The notes: generated by a model not told the origin, from the sequence alone. Counted from the first letter of the stretch, positions 35,520-45,868 are shown. The stretch: 61,364 nt of DNA from Muribaculaceae bacterium (GCA_017478855.1 JAFVCX010000145.1:1-61364); one strand, 5' to 3'. Made by a program: numbers and translations.

Positions 35520-37514
35520 ATGCCTCTTAACTATACAATAGCGGTTATTGCAATACCCCTGCTCATGTTCTTCTTCTTGGGACTGGCAGGCGTGAAGATG
35601 GGCCGAAAAATGACAGGTGTGCTGGGTGTGCTGGGCATGCTCGTAACCACTGTTATCGCCTATGGTGTGAGTCTGACGTATTTCTTTGGTGAGGGACAAG
35701 GGCAGATTGCCGATGGCGTGCGCCAAGCCGTGGTGGTGTTTAACCCCGACTGGCTCTCGTTCACCAAGACGCTTGTGGTGCGCATGGGCATCATGCTCGA
35801 CCCCATCGCGGCCATGATGCTTATGGTCATCACCACAGTGTCGCTCATGGTCCACCTCTATAGCTTGGGCTACATGTGCGACCATCATGGTCATGCGGAG
35901 AAAGGTTTCCAACGCTACTATGCGTTCCTTGCTCTGTTCACATTCTCAATGCTGGGCCTTGTGGTGGCCACCAACCTGTTTCAGATTTTCATCTTCTTTG
36001 AGATGGTGGGTGTTTCTTCCTACCTGCTCATTGGTTTCTATTATACCTCGCCTGCGGCCATCCATGCCAGCAAAAAGGCCTTTATAGTGACGCGTCTTGC
36101 CGACTTGTTCTTCTTGCTTGGCATCATGATTTTGAGCTATTACACGGGCACGTTCGACTTCGACAAGCTGGTGTTTGGCCCCAATGGAGCCAATAGCCTT
36201 GAGGCGGCCGGCAGTGCCATTGCAAGTGCCGGTGGCGCCACGTTCTTGGGCTGCTCGGTGATGGCGTGGGCATTAACGTTTATCTTCATAGGCGGCGCGG
36301 GCAAGAGTGCTATGTATCCGTTGCACATTTGGCTGCCCGACGCTATGGAAGGCCCCACACCGGTTTCGGCTCTGATTCATGCCGCTACTATGGTGGTGGC
36401 TGGTGTGTTCCTTGTGGCTCGCCTCTTCCCACTCTATGTGCTTGAGCAGGGCGCGATGGAAATCATTTGTGTGGTGGGAGCCTTTACGGCATTCTACGCC
36501 GCCGCCATCGCTTGTGTGCAAAGCGACATCAAGCGTGCGCTGGCGTTCTCCACGATTTCTCAAATTGCCTTCATGATGACGTCGCTGGCCGTGAGCAGCG
36601 CCAACGGCGGTCTGATTGAGATTCACGGAGGTTATGGTCTGGGTTATATGGCCTCGATGTTCCACCTGTTCACGCACGCCATGTTCAAGGCATTGCTCTT
36701 CTTGTGTGCCGGTGCCATTATCCACGCTGTTCACAGCAATGAGAATAGCGACATGCACGGCCTGCACAAGTACATGCCCATCACGAGCTTCGCATTCTTG
36801 ATAGGCTGTCTTGCCATTGCGGGCATTCCTCCCTTTGCGGGCTTTTGGAGCAAGGATGAGATTTTGGTGGCCTGCTATGAGAAAGGACTCGGCTGGGGCC
36901 TTTGGATGAGCATGGTGGCCGGCATGACGGCATTCTATATGTTCCGCATCTATTTCCTCATCTTCCACTGGAAGAAGCATGAGGTGCACACCGAGCATAC
37001 CCCGGCCGACCAGCCGGGGACTATGACGCTGCCGCTCCTTATCTTGGCAACCATCTCGATAGTGGCCGGATTTGTGCCTGCCGGCAAATGGGTGACTTGG
37101 GATGGTGCTTCACTGCACACCCAGCTCAACTGGACAGTAGCCGGAACGAGTGTGCTCATCGCTTGCTTGGGAATAGGTCTTGCCTTCAAGATGTATTACA
37201 AGGAAAACGCGCTGCCGCAGCGCATGGCCGACAGTTGCCGTGGCTTGTGGACGGCAGCCTACAAGCGCTTCTATATGGATGAGCTTTACCAGTTCATCAC
37301 GCATAAGATTATCTTCCAAGCCATCTCGAAGCCTATTGCATGGTTCGATCGCACGGTTATCGACGGATTCATGAATGTGCTGGCCGATGCCACTTCGTTG
37401 CTCTCGTTTGGCATCCGCAAGTTGCAATCGGGCAGCATTCAGGCCTATGTGTATGTTTATCTTGTGGGTGCGCTCTTGCTGGCGCTCATCACAATGGTGT
37501 GTGTTCTCATTTGA
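35520..37514 (+). CDS. nuoL: NADH-quinone oxidoreductase subunit L
   Basis: 664 residues, largest antiporter-like subunit with a C-terminal lateral helix region. The proton-channel Lys is present in GGAGKSAMYPLHIWLPDAMEGPTPVS (cited as GAGKSAMYPLHIWLPDAMEG), and the Glu of helix 5 in FFEMVGVSSYLLIG. Full length. Confidence 0.97.
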   Translation: MPLNYTIAVIAIPLLMFFFLGLAGVKMGRKMTGVLGVLGMLVTTVIAYGVSLTYFFGEGQGQIADGVRQAVVVFNPDWLSFTKTLVVRMGIMLDPIAAMMLMVITTVSLMVHLYSLGYMCDHHGHAEKGFQRYYAFLALFTFSMLGLVVATNLFQIFIFFEMVGVSSYLLIGFYYTSPAAIHASKKAFIVTRLADLFFLLGIMILSYYTGTFDFDKLVFGPNGANSLEAAGSAIASAGGATFLGCSVMAWALTFIFIGGAGKSAMYPLHIWLPDAMEGPTPVSALIHAATMVVAGVFLVARLFPLYVLEQGAMEIICVVGAFTAFYAAAIACVQSDIKRALAFSTISQIAFMMTSLAVSSANGGLIEIHGGYGLGYMASMFHLFTHAMFKALLFLCAGAIIHAVHSNENSDMHGLHKYMPITSFAFLIGCLAIAGIPPFAGFWSKDEILVACYEKGLGWGLWMSMVAGMTAFYMFRIYFLIFHWKKHEVHTEHTPADQPGTMTLPLLILATISIVAGFVPAGKWVTWDGASLHTQLNWTVAGTSVLIACLGIGLAFKMYYKENALPQRMADSCRGLWTAAYKRFYMDELYQFITHKIIFQAISKPIAWFDRTVIDGFMNVLADATSLLSFGIRKLQSGSIQAYVYVYLVGALLLALITMVCVLI

Positions 37515-37542
37515 TAATAGTCCCGATTAAAACTACGATACT

Positions 37543-39081
37543 ATGATGGAAATTTTCAGTAATATCTTAATCTATTTCGTGATTGTGCCCCTGCTCACGC
37601 TCGCGGGCTTAGCTCTGTGCAGCAACAAGGGCATTAAAGCAATCAGGACTGTTGCCGTGGCCGGCGCAAGTGTGCTGGTGGTGTTGGCATGCTACTTGGT
37701 GGCTCTGTTTTTGCAGGCTCGCGCCAGTGGTGTGACCGACGAGATGATTTTGCGCACCGATGTCATGTGGTACGCTCCTTTCAACATCAAGCTCGCGCTG
37801 GGTGTCGATGGCGTGTCGGTAGTGATGATTCTGCTTTCGGCTTGCATCGTCTTTGCCGGCGTGTTTGCCTCTTGGAAAATGAATCCGCTTCCCAAGCAGT
37901 TTTTCCTGTGGTTCTATCTGTTGAGTACAGGTGTGTTTGGCTTCTTCATTTCGATTGACCTCGTCACGATGTTCATGTTCTATGAGGTGGCTCTTATCCC
38001 GATGTATCTGCTGATTGGTGTGTGGGGTAGTGGCAACAAGAATTACAGTGCCATGAAACTCACGCTCATGCTCATGGGTGGCTCGGCATTCTTGATGTTG
38101 GGTCTGATAGGCATCTACTTCCATTCAGCGGCCGATGGCAACCTTACCATGAATATCCTCGATATCGCTCATAACAATGCCATTCCCCAAAACTGGCAGC
38201 TATGGTTGTTCCCCCTCACGTTTGTGGGCTTAGGTGTGCTGTGAGCCATCTTCCCGTGCCACACTTGGTCGCCCGATGGCCATGCCAGTGCGCCCACAGC
38301 CGTGTCGATGCTTCACGCCGGTGTGCTGATGAAGCTGGGAGGCTACGGCTGTTTCCGCATCGCTATCTATTTGATGCCCTTCGCCGCTGCTCAGCTGGGC
38401 TGGATATTCCTTACGTTGACCGGCATCAGCATTGTGTATGGCGCGTTCAGTGCCTGCGTGCAGACCGACTTGAAGTATATCAACGCCTATTCGAGCGTGA
38501 GCCATTGCGGCATGGTGCTGTTTGCCATCTTGATGTTTAACACGACGGCCATGACGGGCGCTGTGCTGCAAATGTTGTCGCACGGCCTGATGACGGCGTT
38601 GTTCTTCGCGCTCATCGGTATGATTTATGGCCGCACACACACGCGCGACATCCGCGACATGGGCGGCATGATGCACATCATGCCTTATTTGGGCGTGGGC
38701 TATGTGATTGCCGGTTTGGCTTCGCTGGGCCTGCCCGGTTTGAGCGGTTTCGTGGCAGAGATGACGATATTTGTGGGCAGCTACATGCACAGCGATGTCT
38801 TCCACCGCGTACTCACGATTGCGGCCACTTGCTCCATCGTGATCACCGCCGTGTACATTCTGCGTGTGGTGGGCAAGCTGCTCTTTGGCGCTGTGCAAAA
38901 TGAGCATCACCGCGAGCTCACCGATGCCTCTTGGGAGGAACGCCTCTCCACGGCCACGCTCATTGTGGCAGTGGCTGTGATAGGCTGCTTCCCCAATTTC
39001 TTTGTGAACATCATCAGCGACAGTTTCTTGCCGGTGGTGGATGCCCTCAAAGAGTTTGTGCCGGCCGTGGCGAGCATGTGA
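37543..39081 (+). pseudogene. nuoM: NADH-quinone oxidoreductase subunit M with in-frame TGA
   Basis: One continuous frame of 512 codons before the final stop, the normal NuoM length, broken by TGA at 38242-38244 (codon 234). Upstream half: helices 1-7 including FYEVALIPMYLLIGVWG with the helix-5 Glu. Downstream half resumes at once in the same frame with AIFPCHTWSPDGHASAPTA, then AGVLMKLGGYG with the conserved Lys, and runs to the end without another stop. TGA serves as the normal stop of nuoL and nuoN, so it is not a reassigned codon. Options: sequencing error, a recent nonsense mutation (a Gly GGA codon changed to TGA would fit), or readthrough. The downstream part alone (from 38302) would lack the HTW loop. 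NuoM is essential to the membrane arm. Confidence 0.9.
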
Positions 39082-39121
39082 CGTGAAGTGTTAACCTAAA
39101 GAAAAGAATCAGAAAACAGAT

Positions 39122-40582
39122 ATGGATTATTCTCAATTTTTACTGATGCCGCAAGAGATAGGGCTTCTGCTCACATTCTTGCTTGTGTTTATCTACGACA
39201 CGTTCATGCCTGCCCGCATGGGCAAGCACCTGCCGGTAGTGGCTTGTGTACTGTTTGGCCTGTACACCGCCTGCTCGTTTGTGCCGTCGGGCTTCGGAGT
39301 GTCGTTTGGAGGCATGTTTGAGAGCAATGCCGCCACGTGGGTGATGAAAAACATCCTCAACATAGGCGTGTTTGTTGTGCTGCTTCAGGCAGTGAAATGG
39401 AGCAACAGCGACTTTGTGAGTGTGCGCCGTGGCGAGTTCTACGAGCTTATTTTGCTCACGCTCTTCGGCATGTTCCTGATGATTTCATCGCGTCATTTCC
39501 TTCTTTTTGTGATAGGTCTTGAAACCGCCTCACTGCCCATCGCTGCACTGGCCGCTTTTGAAAAGCGCTACTATGAAAGCCACGAGGCGGCTGCCAAATA
39601 TGTGTTCACGGCCATTTTTTCGAGCGCGATATTCCTGCTCGGCCTCTCGTTTGTGTATGGCATGACGGGCACGCTCTATTTCAGTGAGATTGCCACGCAA
39701 CTCGTGGGCAACGTCACTCCGCTGCTGGTGGCCTCGCTGGCCTTTGTCATTGCCGGTGTGGGCTTCAAGTTGTCGCTGGTGCCTTTCCACTTGTGGACTG
39801 CCGACGTCTATCAGGGTGCCCCCACGGCTGTCACGAGCTACCTCTCGGTGATCAGCAAGGGTGCTGCCGCGTTCTCGTTTCTGGTGATTCTGGTGCAGGT
39901 CTTCGGCGCTGCCTATGCGCAGGTGTGGGAGTGGATGCTCTATGCGCTCATCGTCCTCACCATCACGATAGGCAACCTTTTTGCCATGCGTCAGCGCAAC
40001 CTCAAACGCTTCTTGGCCTTCTCGAGTGTGTCGCAGGCCGGCTACATCATGCTGGGCATCATTGCCGCCAACGCTGTGGGCATGGCCTCGATGATGTATT
40101 ATGTGCTGGTGTATGTGTTTAGCAACCTTGCTGCATTTGGCGTGATCTCCACCATTGAGCGAGCCACCGGCAAGGTCACGATGGACGACTACAACGGCCT
40201 GTTCAAGACCAACCCGTGGCTGGCGTTCACCATGATGCTTGCCATGTTCTCGCTGGGTGGCATTCCGCCTTTTGCCGGTTTCTTCAGGAAGTTCTTCATC
40301 TTTGTGGGGGCGTGCAGCACCGGCAGCGTGGCCATCTATGCGCTGGTATTCATCGCGCTGGTCAATACCATCATCTCGCTCTACTACTACCTGCTGGTGG
40401 TGAAGGCCATGTTCATTCGTCAGGACGAGTGCGCTGTGCCTTACATCGACAGCCATTGGACCGAGGAGATTGCCATGACCATCTGTGTGCTGGGCATCAT
40501 TTTCGTGGGCTTGGCAAGCGGCGTGTATGCGCTCATGAATCAGGTGAGTGAGGCCGTGTCACCCATGTTCACCATGATTTGA
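39122..40582 (+). CDS. nuoN: NADH-quinone oxidoreductase subunit N
   Basis: 486 residues, about fourteen helices. Antiporter signature with Lys: GVGFKLSLVPFHLWTADVYQGAPTA (cited as FKLSLVPFHLWTADVYQGAP); helix-5 Glu in FVIGLETASLPIAAL. Last gene of the superoperon, ending in TGA just before a perfect terminator. Confidence 0.96.
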   Translation: MDYSQFLLMPQEIGLLLTFLLVFIYDTFMPARMGKHLPVVACVLFGLYTACSFVPSGFGVSFGGMFESNAATWVMKNILNIGVFVVLLQAVKWSNSDFVSVRRGEFYELILLTLFGMFLMISSRHFLLFVIGLETASLPIAALAAFEKRYYESHEAAAKYVFTAIFSSAIFLLGLSFVYGMTGTLYFSEIATQLVGNVTPLLVASLAFVIAGVGFKLSLVPFHLWTADVYQGAPTAVTSYLSVISKGAAAFSFLVILVQVFGAAYAQVWEWMLYALIVLTITIGNLFAMRQRNLKRFLAFSSVSQAGYIMLGIIAANAVGMASMMYYVLVYVFSNLAAFGVISTIERATGKVTMDDYNGLFKTNPWLAFTMMLAMFSLGGIPPFAGFFRKFFIFVGACSTGSVAIYALVFIALVNTIISLYYYLLVVKAMFIRQDECAVPYIDSHWTEEIAMTICVLGIIFVGLASGVYALMNQVSEAVSPMFTMI

Positions 40583-40611
40583 CTTCAATAGTTTTCATGA
40601 AATATGATTTA

Positions 40612-40645
40612 TTGCTGGCCCCGATTGTGGGCCAGCAACTTTTTT
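40612..40645 (+). terminator. Rho-independent terminator of the nuo-atp superoperon
   Basis: TTGCTGGCCC pairs with GGGCCAGCAA (10 bp, 7-base loop) followed by CTTTTTT, 29 bases after the nuoN stop. Textbook intrinsic terminator. Confidence 0.9.
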
Positions 40646-41048
40646 ATGACGCTCCCAACCGAAGTTATTCCGCCCCTCAAACCTTGCTTATCAGAGTGTG
40701 ATGCCGTCAATCGCCATCAAAATCAACCATAATCCCATTAAAATGCATCATGAAACTCACGAATTAACTAAATTTTATGCAAATTAATATGAATTAACAA
40801 ATTGGGGGGGTAGAACGGGGTTTTTTATTTAATTTTGCAAATATTCTCATTTAATTTGCAAAAACTGTAGTTTGGTGTGCAAAAGCTCCCACACGACCTG
40901 CCACAAACGATGGTTGACTGCGTAATAAATGCAATTCACTCACAGTAACCGAAACTGAATAAGCTCTATTCATGCAGATTCGCAATTATTGAAATTCGGC
41001 GACTAAGCTCTAATTAATTTGTAATAACTTTAACTTAATACTAATAAT
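40646..41048 (+). other. Intergenic region before the LRR-dockerin gene
   Basis: About 400 bases without a gene. It holds TAATTTTG at 40830-40837, a fit to the -7 consensus, with TTG at 40802-40804 set too far (25 bases). The remaining 200 bases to the ATG are AT-rich with repeated TTTGCAAA-like strings and form a long probable leader. No riboswitch or small RNA was recognised. Confidence 0.45.
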
Positions 41049-44000
41049 ATGATGAAAAAATCCTTACAATTTTTGCTCATGCTACTCACATTGAGCGCAT
41101 TGAGCATGCATGCCGCCACCGACTACGGTTTTTGGGTGGGCGGCGTGAAAGTCACCAGCGACAACGCGTCAAACATCACCGGCAGCAACATCAAGAGCGG
41201 CAAGGCGGTGTATGACCACAGCAACCGGACTCTGACGCTGACCAACATCAACATTGAGCGCGAGGGCAGTGGCAACAATGGCATCCACAACCAGTCGAAC
41301 ACCGGACTGACCATTGTCTTTGCCAGCAGTGGCACGCTCAGCAGTTTGAGGGCCGAAACTATAAGATGCGACGTGAAAACCACCATTCAAGTGAACTCGG
41401 GCGCCAAAGCGACCTTATATTCCCGCCAAACAACCGCTACCGGAGGCTTCCTTACGGGGCAGGTATGCATAGGCCTCGATGGTGCCGACTGTATCGTGCA
41501 GGGCGAGGGTACCATCGATATGAGTTCTTCGTATGACGACGCTGTTCGTGGCTATAATGGCACCGAAAATTTCACCTTGCAAATCAAAACGGCTTATATT
41601 ACAGGCTATATGGGAGCTTTTGAAAAATTAAGCTCGGTGACCATCAATCCTTATAACACGTCGGCCCGAAGCACCAATGTGCGGCTGAGTTCTTACTATA
41701 ACAGTTACAGCACCGTGCAGAACGTGAAGAAATTCACCCTTGGCACCAACATGGTGTTCGTTACTCCTGCGGGCACCACGTTCAACGAATCGACCGGTTA
41801 CCTTGAAAACAGCAATTTCGATGTTTCAAAATGGTCTAGAGGAAATATGGACTACGTCATCAGCGACGAGAATCTGACTACTGTTGGCAACTTCAAGTAC
41901 AGAGTGTCAAGCGGTGAGGCTCAGGTTGTGGCCCCCACCGCCTCGGGCGCGGCACAGTCGTCGCTGGTCATCCCCGGCTATGTGACCATTGGCGGCACGG
42001 CCTATCCCACAAGCATCAACAATAACCTTTTGGCCGGCAACACCAAGGTGAAAAACGTGTATATTTACTACGGCTGCGAGGACATAGGTGATCATGCTTT
42101 CTACAAGTCGGCTGTCGAAACGCTTGAGGTGCCCTCGAGCATAAAAACGATGAACGGATCATATTGCTTAAGGTCTGCGGAAAATCTGAAGTCGCTCGTG
42201 TGGAACTTGCCCGCAGCTCGGGTGTCGTTGGGACATGATTTAGAGGAATTGCCCTCATCAATGAAGCTCTATGTGCCCATGGGCGAAGTCACGGCCTATA
42301 AGACCCACCAATATTGGAGCCGCTTCAAAAACAACACCACTGCCGGAGCCTACGACTTCAGCACAACCTATGGTGCCATGACGGTGACCACGGCAGCCAC
42401 TACCACGGCCGAGGGCGCTATGAAAGTGGTGTATCGTCCGAATAACTCCACCACCTCGTGCGTCATCGGTGCCACTCAGCGCATCAATGGCCGCACCTAT
42501 CGCATCACTGCGTTGGGCGACAGCTGTTTCGCCGGTGCCACCTCGCTATCGAGTGTGACCTTTAACAGCAGCTGGACAGGTAAGCTCGCCGCTATTCCCC
42601 AAAGCGCGTTCCGCAACACCACCGGCCTGAAGAGCTTCCCCTTCCAAGACACACACACGAAAAACTCGGCACTGCCCATCGGGCATCACGCTTTCAATGG
42701 CAGCGCCATTAGTGGCACAGTGAACCTGATTGACGACACCTATGGCCGCGAAATCGGCACGATGGCTTTCTATGATTGCCCCAATTTGAGCGAGCTGATC
42801 ACCACCGGCACGCTTCCTGTTCACGCTTTCGGTGGCACCACTCTGCACAGCGGCTTTGTGTGCTATGTGCCGCATTATTCGCTGGGCTACTGCCGCAATG
42901 AGGCACAGACCACTTGGACCAATAACACCAACGCCTACAAGTACATTTATCCTTACTACATGCAGAAGACGCTCACTTCGGCCATCATGTCGATGCCCAG
43001 CTCGGGCACGGGTGCTGTGCCGGTGGTGCTGCCCACAACCTCTGCCGGCAGTGAACTGAAATTCTATGCCGTCACAGGCTTTACTACTAAGGATGGATGG
43101 ACATCGTTCACCACCAGCAGTGTGCGTGCCGGTAGCTCGCTGGCCGCGGGCGATGCAGTGCTGGTAACCGGCATTGTGCCCGGCAAGGTTTATCGCATGG
43201 GTGTTCCCTCGGTGTCATCGGTTTCGCCCATTAGCGGCAACAAGCTGGTGGCAGCACCCTATATGACCAACTCTACCGTCACTCCCGATGCCAATGCCTA
43301 CCTCTATACTTGGAACACCGCACAAGGTACTTTCCAGCGGCAGTACAACAGCTTCTCGGTGGGCTACGGCGGCGGGTATCTCAAAGATACCGGCCTCAAT
43401 AGCAATACGACCTACATCAACGCCGATGCCACAATGTATAAAATTAAAGTGAATGGCAATATCTTTAACCAAGCCAGCACCACTTATAAAGGTGCCAGCG
43501 GAACGGTGAGCTATGATGCCGGCAGCAATACGCTCACATTCGATAATGCTACCATCAATGCAAGTGGTATAACAGCTGTTTCGACAGACATTGAGGGGCT
43601 CACGATTCGCTTGCTGGGCAACAATGTCATCACGGTTACCAATGGTAACGGCTACACCGGTTTTTGGCTGACTGAAAGTGACGGCGTGACTTTTACCGGC
43701 GGTGGCTCACTTACGCTCAATCAGAGTGCCTCAGGTGCCTCCGGAAATTTGATGTTTATGAACACACGCAAGAGCACTTCGATGACCACCATCAAGGATT
43801 GCACCTTCATTGGAACGCCTTATGCCGACGACTACGAGGAAGGACTCACTGTGGACAATGCCACCGTGCGCGGCACAGGCATTGACGTGGGCGATGAGGT
43901 GATCCTCAAGAACTGCTACCTTGCCAAGCCGGCTGGCGGAACGTGGAGCAGTGGCGAGTTGAAAGTCAACGGACAATGGTATTATGGCGAGTTTGAAATC

Positions 44001-44201
44001 CTGCCCACCGGCAACTCCTACAAGCAGGGCGACGTGAACGGCGACGGCGAGGTGGACGTGAATGATGTGAACATCCTCATCAATATCGTGCTCGGCAACG
44101 ACGATGCCAGCAAGTATGGTGGTCGCGCCAACGTGGACGGCCGCGGCGATGTGGACGTGAGCGACGTGAACACGCTCATCAACCTCGTGCTGGGCAAATA
44201 A
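41049..44201 (+). CDS. Secreted BspA-type LRR protein with dockerin-like C-terminus
   Basis: 1050 residues with signal peptide (MMKKSLQFLLMLLTLSALSMHA). Region by region: an N-terminal beta-rich module (about 25-250, with VYDHSNRTLTLTNINI and GLTIVFASSGT); BspA/LRR_5-type repeats (about 300-620, with NTKVKNVYIYYGCEDIGDHAFYKS, cited as CEDIGDHAFYKSAVETLEVP, and TSLSSVTFNSSW); a linker domain; a second copy of the N-terminal module (about 785-960, with SYDAGSNTLTFDNATI and GLTIRLLGNNVI); and two EF-hand-like dockerin repeats (about 995-1050, GDVNGDGEVDVNDVNILIN and NVDGRGDVDVSDVNTLIN). Probably outer surface or exported. Function unknown; LRR surface proteins of this group bind host or bacterial partners. 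Confidence 0.85.
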   Translation: MMKKSLQFLLMLLTLSALSMHAATDYGFWVGGVKVTSDNASNITGSNIKSGKAVYDHSNRTLTLTNINIEREGSGNNGIHNQSNTGLTIVFASSGTLSSLRAETIRCDVKTTIQVNSGAKATLYSRQTTATGGFLTGQVCIGLDGADCIVQGEGTIDMSSSYDDAVRGYNGTENFTLQIKTAYITGYMGAFEKLSSVTINPYNTSARSTNVRLSSYYNSYSTVQNVKKFTLGTNMVFVTPAGTTFNESTGYLENSNFDVSKWSRGNMDYVISDENLTTVGNFKYRVSSGEAQVVAPTASGAAQSSLVIPGYVTIGGTAYPTSINNNLLAGNTKVKNVYIYYGCEDIGDHAFYKSAVETLEVPSSIKTMNGSYCLRSAENLKSLVWNLPAARVSLGHDLEELPSSMKLYVPMGEVTAYKTHQYWSRFKNNTTAGAYDFSTTYGAMTVTTAATTTAEGAMKVVYRPNNSTTSCVIGATQRINGRTYRITALGDSCFAGATSLSSVTFNSSWTGKLAAIPQSAFRNTTGLKSFPFQDTHTKNSALPIGHHAFNGSAISGTVNLIDDTYGREIGTMAFYDCPNLSELITTGTLPVHAFGGTTLHSGFVCYVPHYSLGYCRNEAQTTWTNNTNAYKYIYPYYMQKTLTSAIMSMPSSGTGAVPVVLPTTSAGSELKFYAVTGFTTKDGWTSFTTSSVRAGSSLAAGDAVLVTGIVPGKVYRMGVPSVSSVSPISGNKLVAAPYMTNSTVTPDANAYLYTWNTAQGTFQRQYNSFSVGYGGGYLKDTGLNSNTTYINADATMYKIKVNGNIFNQASTTYKGASGTVSYDAGSNTLTFDNATINASGITAVSTDIEGLTIRLLGNNVITVTNGNGYTGFWLTESDGVTFTGGGSLTLNQSASGASGNLMFMNTRKSTSMTTIKDCTFIGTPYADDYEEGLTVDNATVRGTGIDVGDEVILKNCYLAKPAGGTWSSGELKVNGQWYYGEFEILPTGNSYKQGDVNGDGEVDVNDVNILINIVLGNDDASKYGGRANVDGRGDVDVSDVNTLINLVLGK

Positions 44202-44258
44202 ATTTGCCCCCTTTTTGAGATGAATTAGAAGGTTTCTTTAACCGATTCATTATTTTAC

Positions 44259-44296
44259 AACGGATGCCACACGTGCGTGTGGCATCCGTTGTTTTT
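44259..44296 (+). terminator. Terminator of the LRR-dockerin gene
   Basis: A perfect 14-bp stem (AACGGATGCCACAC with GTGTGGCATCCGTT) with GTGC loop, then GTTTTT. It sits between convergent genes and could also act on the opposite strand, though that side lacks a T run. Confidence 0.9.
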
Positions 44297-44419
44297 ATGC
44301 GGTCGGTTGCAGGAATTAACTTCCACGTGATTGCACACATCAAGGTCGTTATTGCCTCACAAACAATAAAGAAAGGCGGCGAATTCTGCACCCACCGCAT
44401 CACTCTATGTGCGTGGAAA

Positions 44420-45868
44420 TTATAGGATGGGGGAGAGGAGGCGAGCGAGCGATTCGAGTGCCTTGGTGGTGACGGGCCTGCGACGCCAGTGACTCAGGAT
44501 GATGCGCGTGGATTGCCGCTGATCGTTCAGGAAAATCTCTTTCATGAGCCGGTTGAACTCAGCTCCATAGATGAGCGCATTGCACTCAAAATTGTGCTCA
44601 AAGCTCCTGAAGTCGAAGTTGGTGCTGCCTGTGGTGGCGAAGTCGTCATCGATGATCACAACCTTGCTGTGAAGCATGGCCGGTTCGTAGAAATAGATTT
44701 TGATGCCGGCCAGCAGGCATTCCTTCAGGTAGCTGCACGAGGCAAGGCGCAGCAGGCGGCTGTCGGGTGTGCGCGGAAGCATAACTCTCACATCTACCCC
44801 TGCCAGCGCGGCGGTCTGCATGGCCTTGAGCAGCGCGTCGTTAGGCAAGAAATAGGGTGTCTGAATCCAAATGCACTTCTTGGCCTCGGCAATGGCGTGC
44901 AACAGCACGAGCGCGATGTTGCTCCACTGCCCCGTGGGGCCGGCCGGAATGATCTGCACGCCCGTGGGGTCGCCGGGCTTCACATGCTCGTGATGCAGGG
45001 CGGTTTCGGTGAGGAGATTGCGGTTAGAGAAATTCCAATCGACCGCAAATGAGTATTCGAGAGCGGCCACGGCATCGCCGGTGATGCGCAGGTGGGTGTC
45101 GCGCCACGGCCGGTGCTTGCGGCTGCCGTACACATAGCGGTCGGCCACGTTCATGCCACCTATATAGCCTATGGCACCGTCGATGACGACGACCTTGCGG
45201 TGGTTGCGCCAGTTGAGCCGGTTGACCAGCTGGGTAAAAGTGACTTTGAGGAAAGGGTGAGCCTCGATGCCCGCCTTGCGCAACCGCTTGAAATAAGAAG
45301 CCTTGAAATGATAGGAACCCACATGGTCATACATGACCCGCACCTTGACCCCTTGACGCGCTTTCTCTTCGAGGATTTGCGCCAGTTCGCGACCTATGCG
45401 GTCGTCCTCAATGATGTAATATTGCAGGTGAATGTAGGTGTTAGCGGCCAGCAGGTCGGCTTTGAGCGCATTGAATTTCTCAATGCCGCTGGTGAAAATC
45501 TGAATGTCGTTACCCGGAAAATAGTGCGCTTGCGCCAGATTGTGGGTGAGCTTGATGTGCTGGCGACTTTCGGGTGAAAGTGGCAGAGCATCAAAATTGA
45601 TGGGCTGAAAAGTGCCCTGCCCGCGCAGCCGGCGACGCTGGGAGCGCGAAATCATGCGCACTCCCTTGAGGCTGCGTCCAAAAATGAAGTAAAGCACTAA
45701 GCCCACCACAGGCAGCAAGATGAGCACAGTGACCCATGCGAGCGACTTGACGGGGTTTCGGTTTTCGGAAACCACCACGGCAATCGTCGTGACAATGGTC
45801 AGGAAGTAAAGATAGGTCAATACATCGTAGACCACATTGGCATAGGGAAACAGCTCACCGAGAAGCAT
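44420..45868 (-). CDS. cls: Cardiolipin synthase
   Basis: 482 residues. Two N-terminal membrane helices (about 10-60), then two phospholipase-D catalytic motifs: NHRKVVVIDGAIGYIGGMN (about 220-238) and LHSKVVIIDDDFATTGSTNFD (cited as HSKVVIIDDDFATTGSTN). It joins two phosphatidylglycerols into cardiolipin at the inner membrane. It starts 21 bases after the metalloprotease stop, so the two may share a transcript although they have no evident functional link. Confidence 0.95.
   Translation of the reverse strand: MLLGELFPYANVVYDVLTYLYFLTIVTTIAVVVSENRNPVKSLAWVTVLILLPVVGLVLYFIFGRSLKGVRMISRSQRRRLRGQGTFQPINFDALPLSPESRQHIKLTHNLAQAHYFPGNDIQIFTSGIEKFNALKADLLAANTYIHLQYYIIEDDRIGRELAQILEEKARQGVKVRVMYDHVGSYHFKASYFKRLRKAGIEAHPFLKVTFTQLVNRLNWRNHRKVVVIDGAIGYIGGMNVADRYVYGSRKHRPWRDTHLRITGDAVAALEYSFAVDWNFSNRNLLTETALHHEHVKPGDPTGVQIIPAGPTGQWSNIALVLLHAIAEAKKCIWIQTPYFLPNDALLKAMQTAALAGVDVRVMLPRTPDSRLLRLASCSYLKECLLAGIKIYFYEPAMLHSKVVIIDDDFATTGSTNFDFRSFEHNFECNALIYGAEFNRLMKEIFLNDQRQSTRIILSHWRRRPVTTKALESLARLLSPIL

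Noticed and set aside
38242-38280. Selenocysteine at the nuoM TGA
   Set aside because: A 6-bp inverted repeat (GCCATC/GATGGC) follows the TGA, but the 24-base loop does not form a convincing bacterial SECIS with an upper stem. NuoM is not a known selenoprotein and no sel genes are in the window. A selC/selB search in the genome would settle it.
38302-39081. Separate functional gene for the second half of NuoM
   Set aside because: Its only start codons lie downstream of the conserved HTW-PD-H loop, so the loop would be lost. The frame is continuous with the first half, so a single broken gene is simpler.
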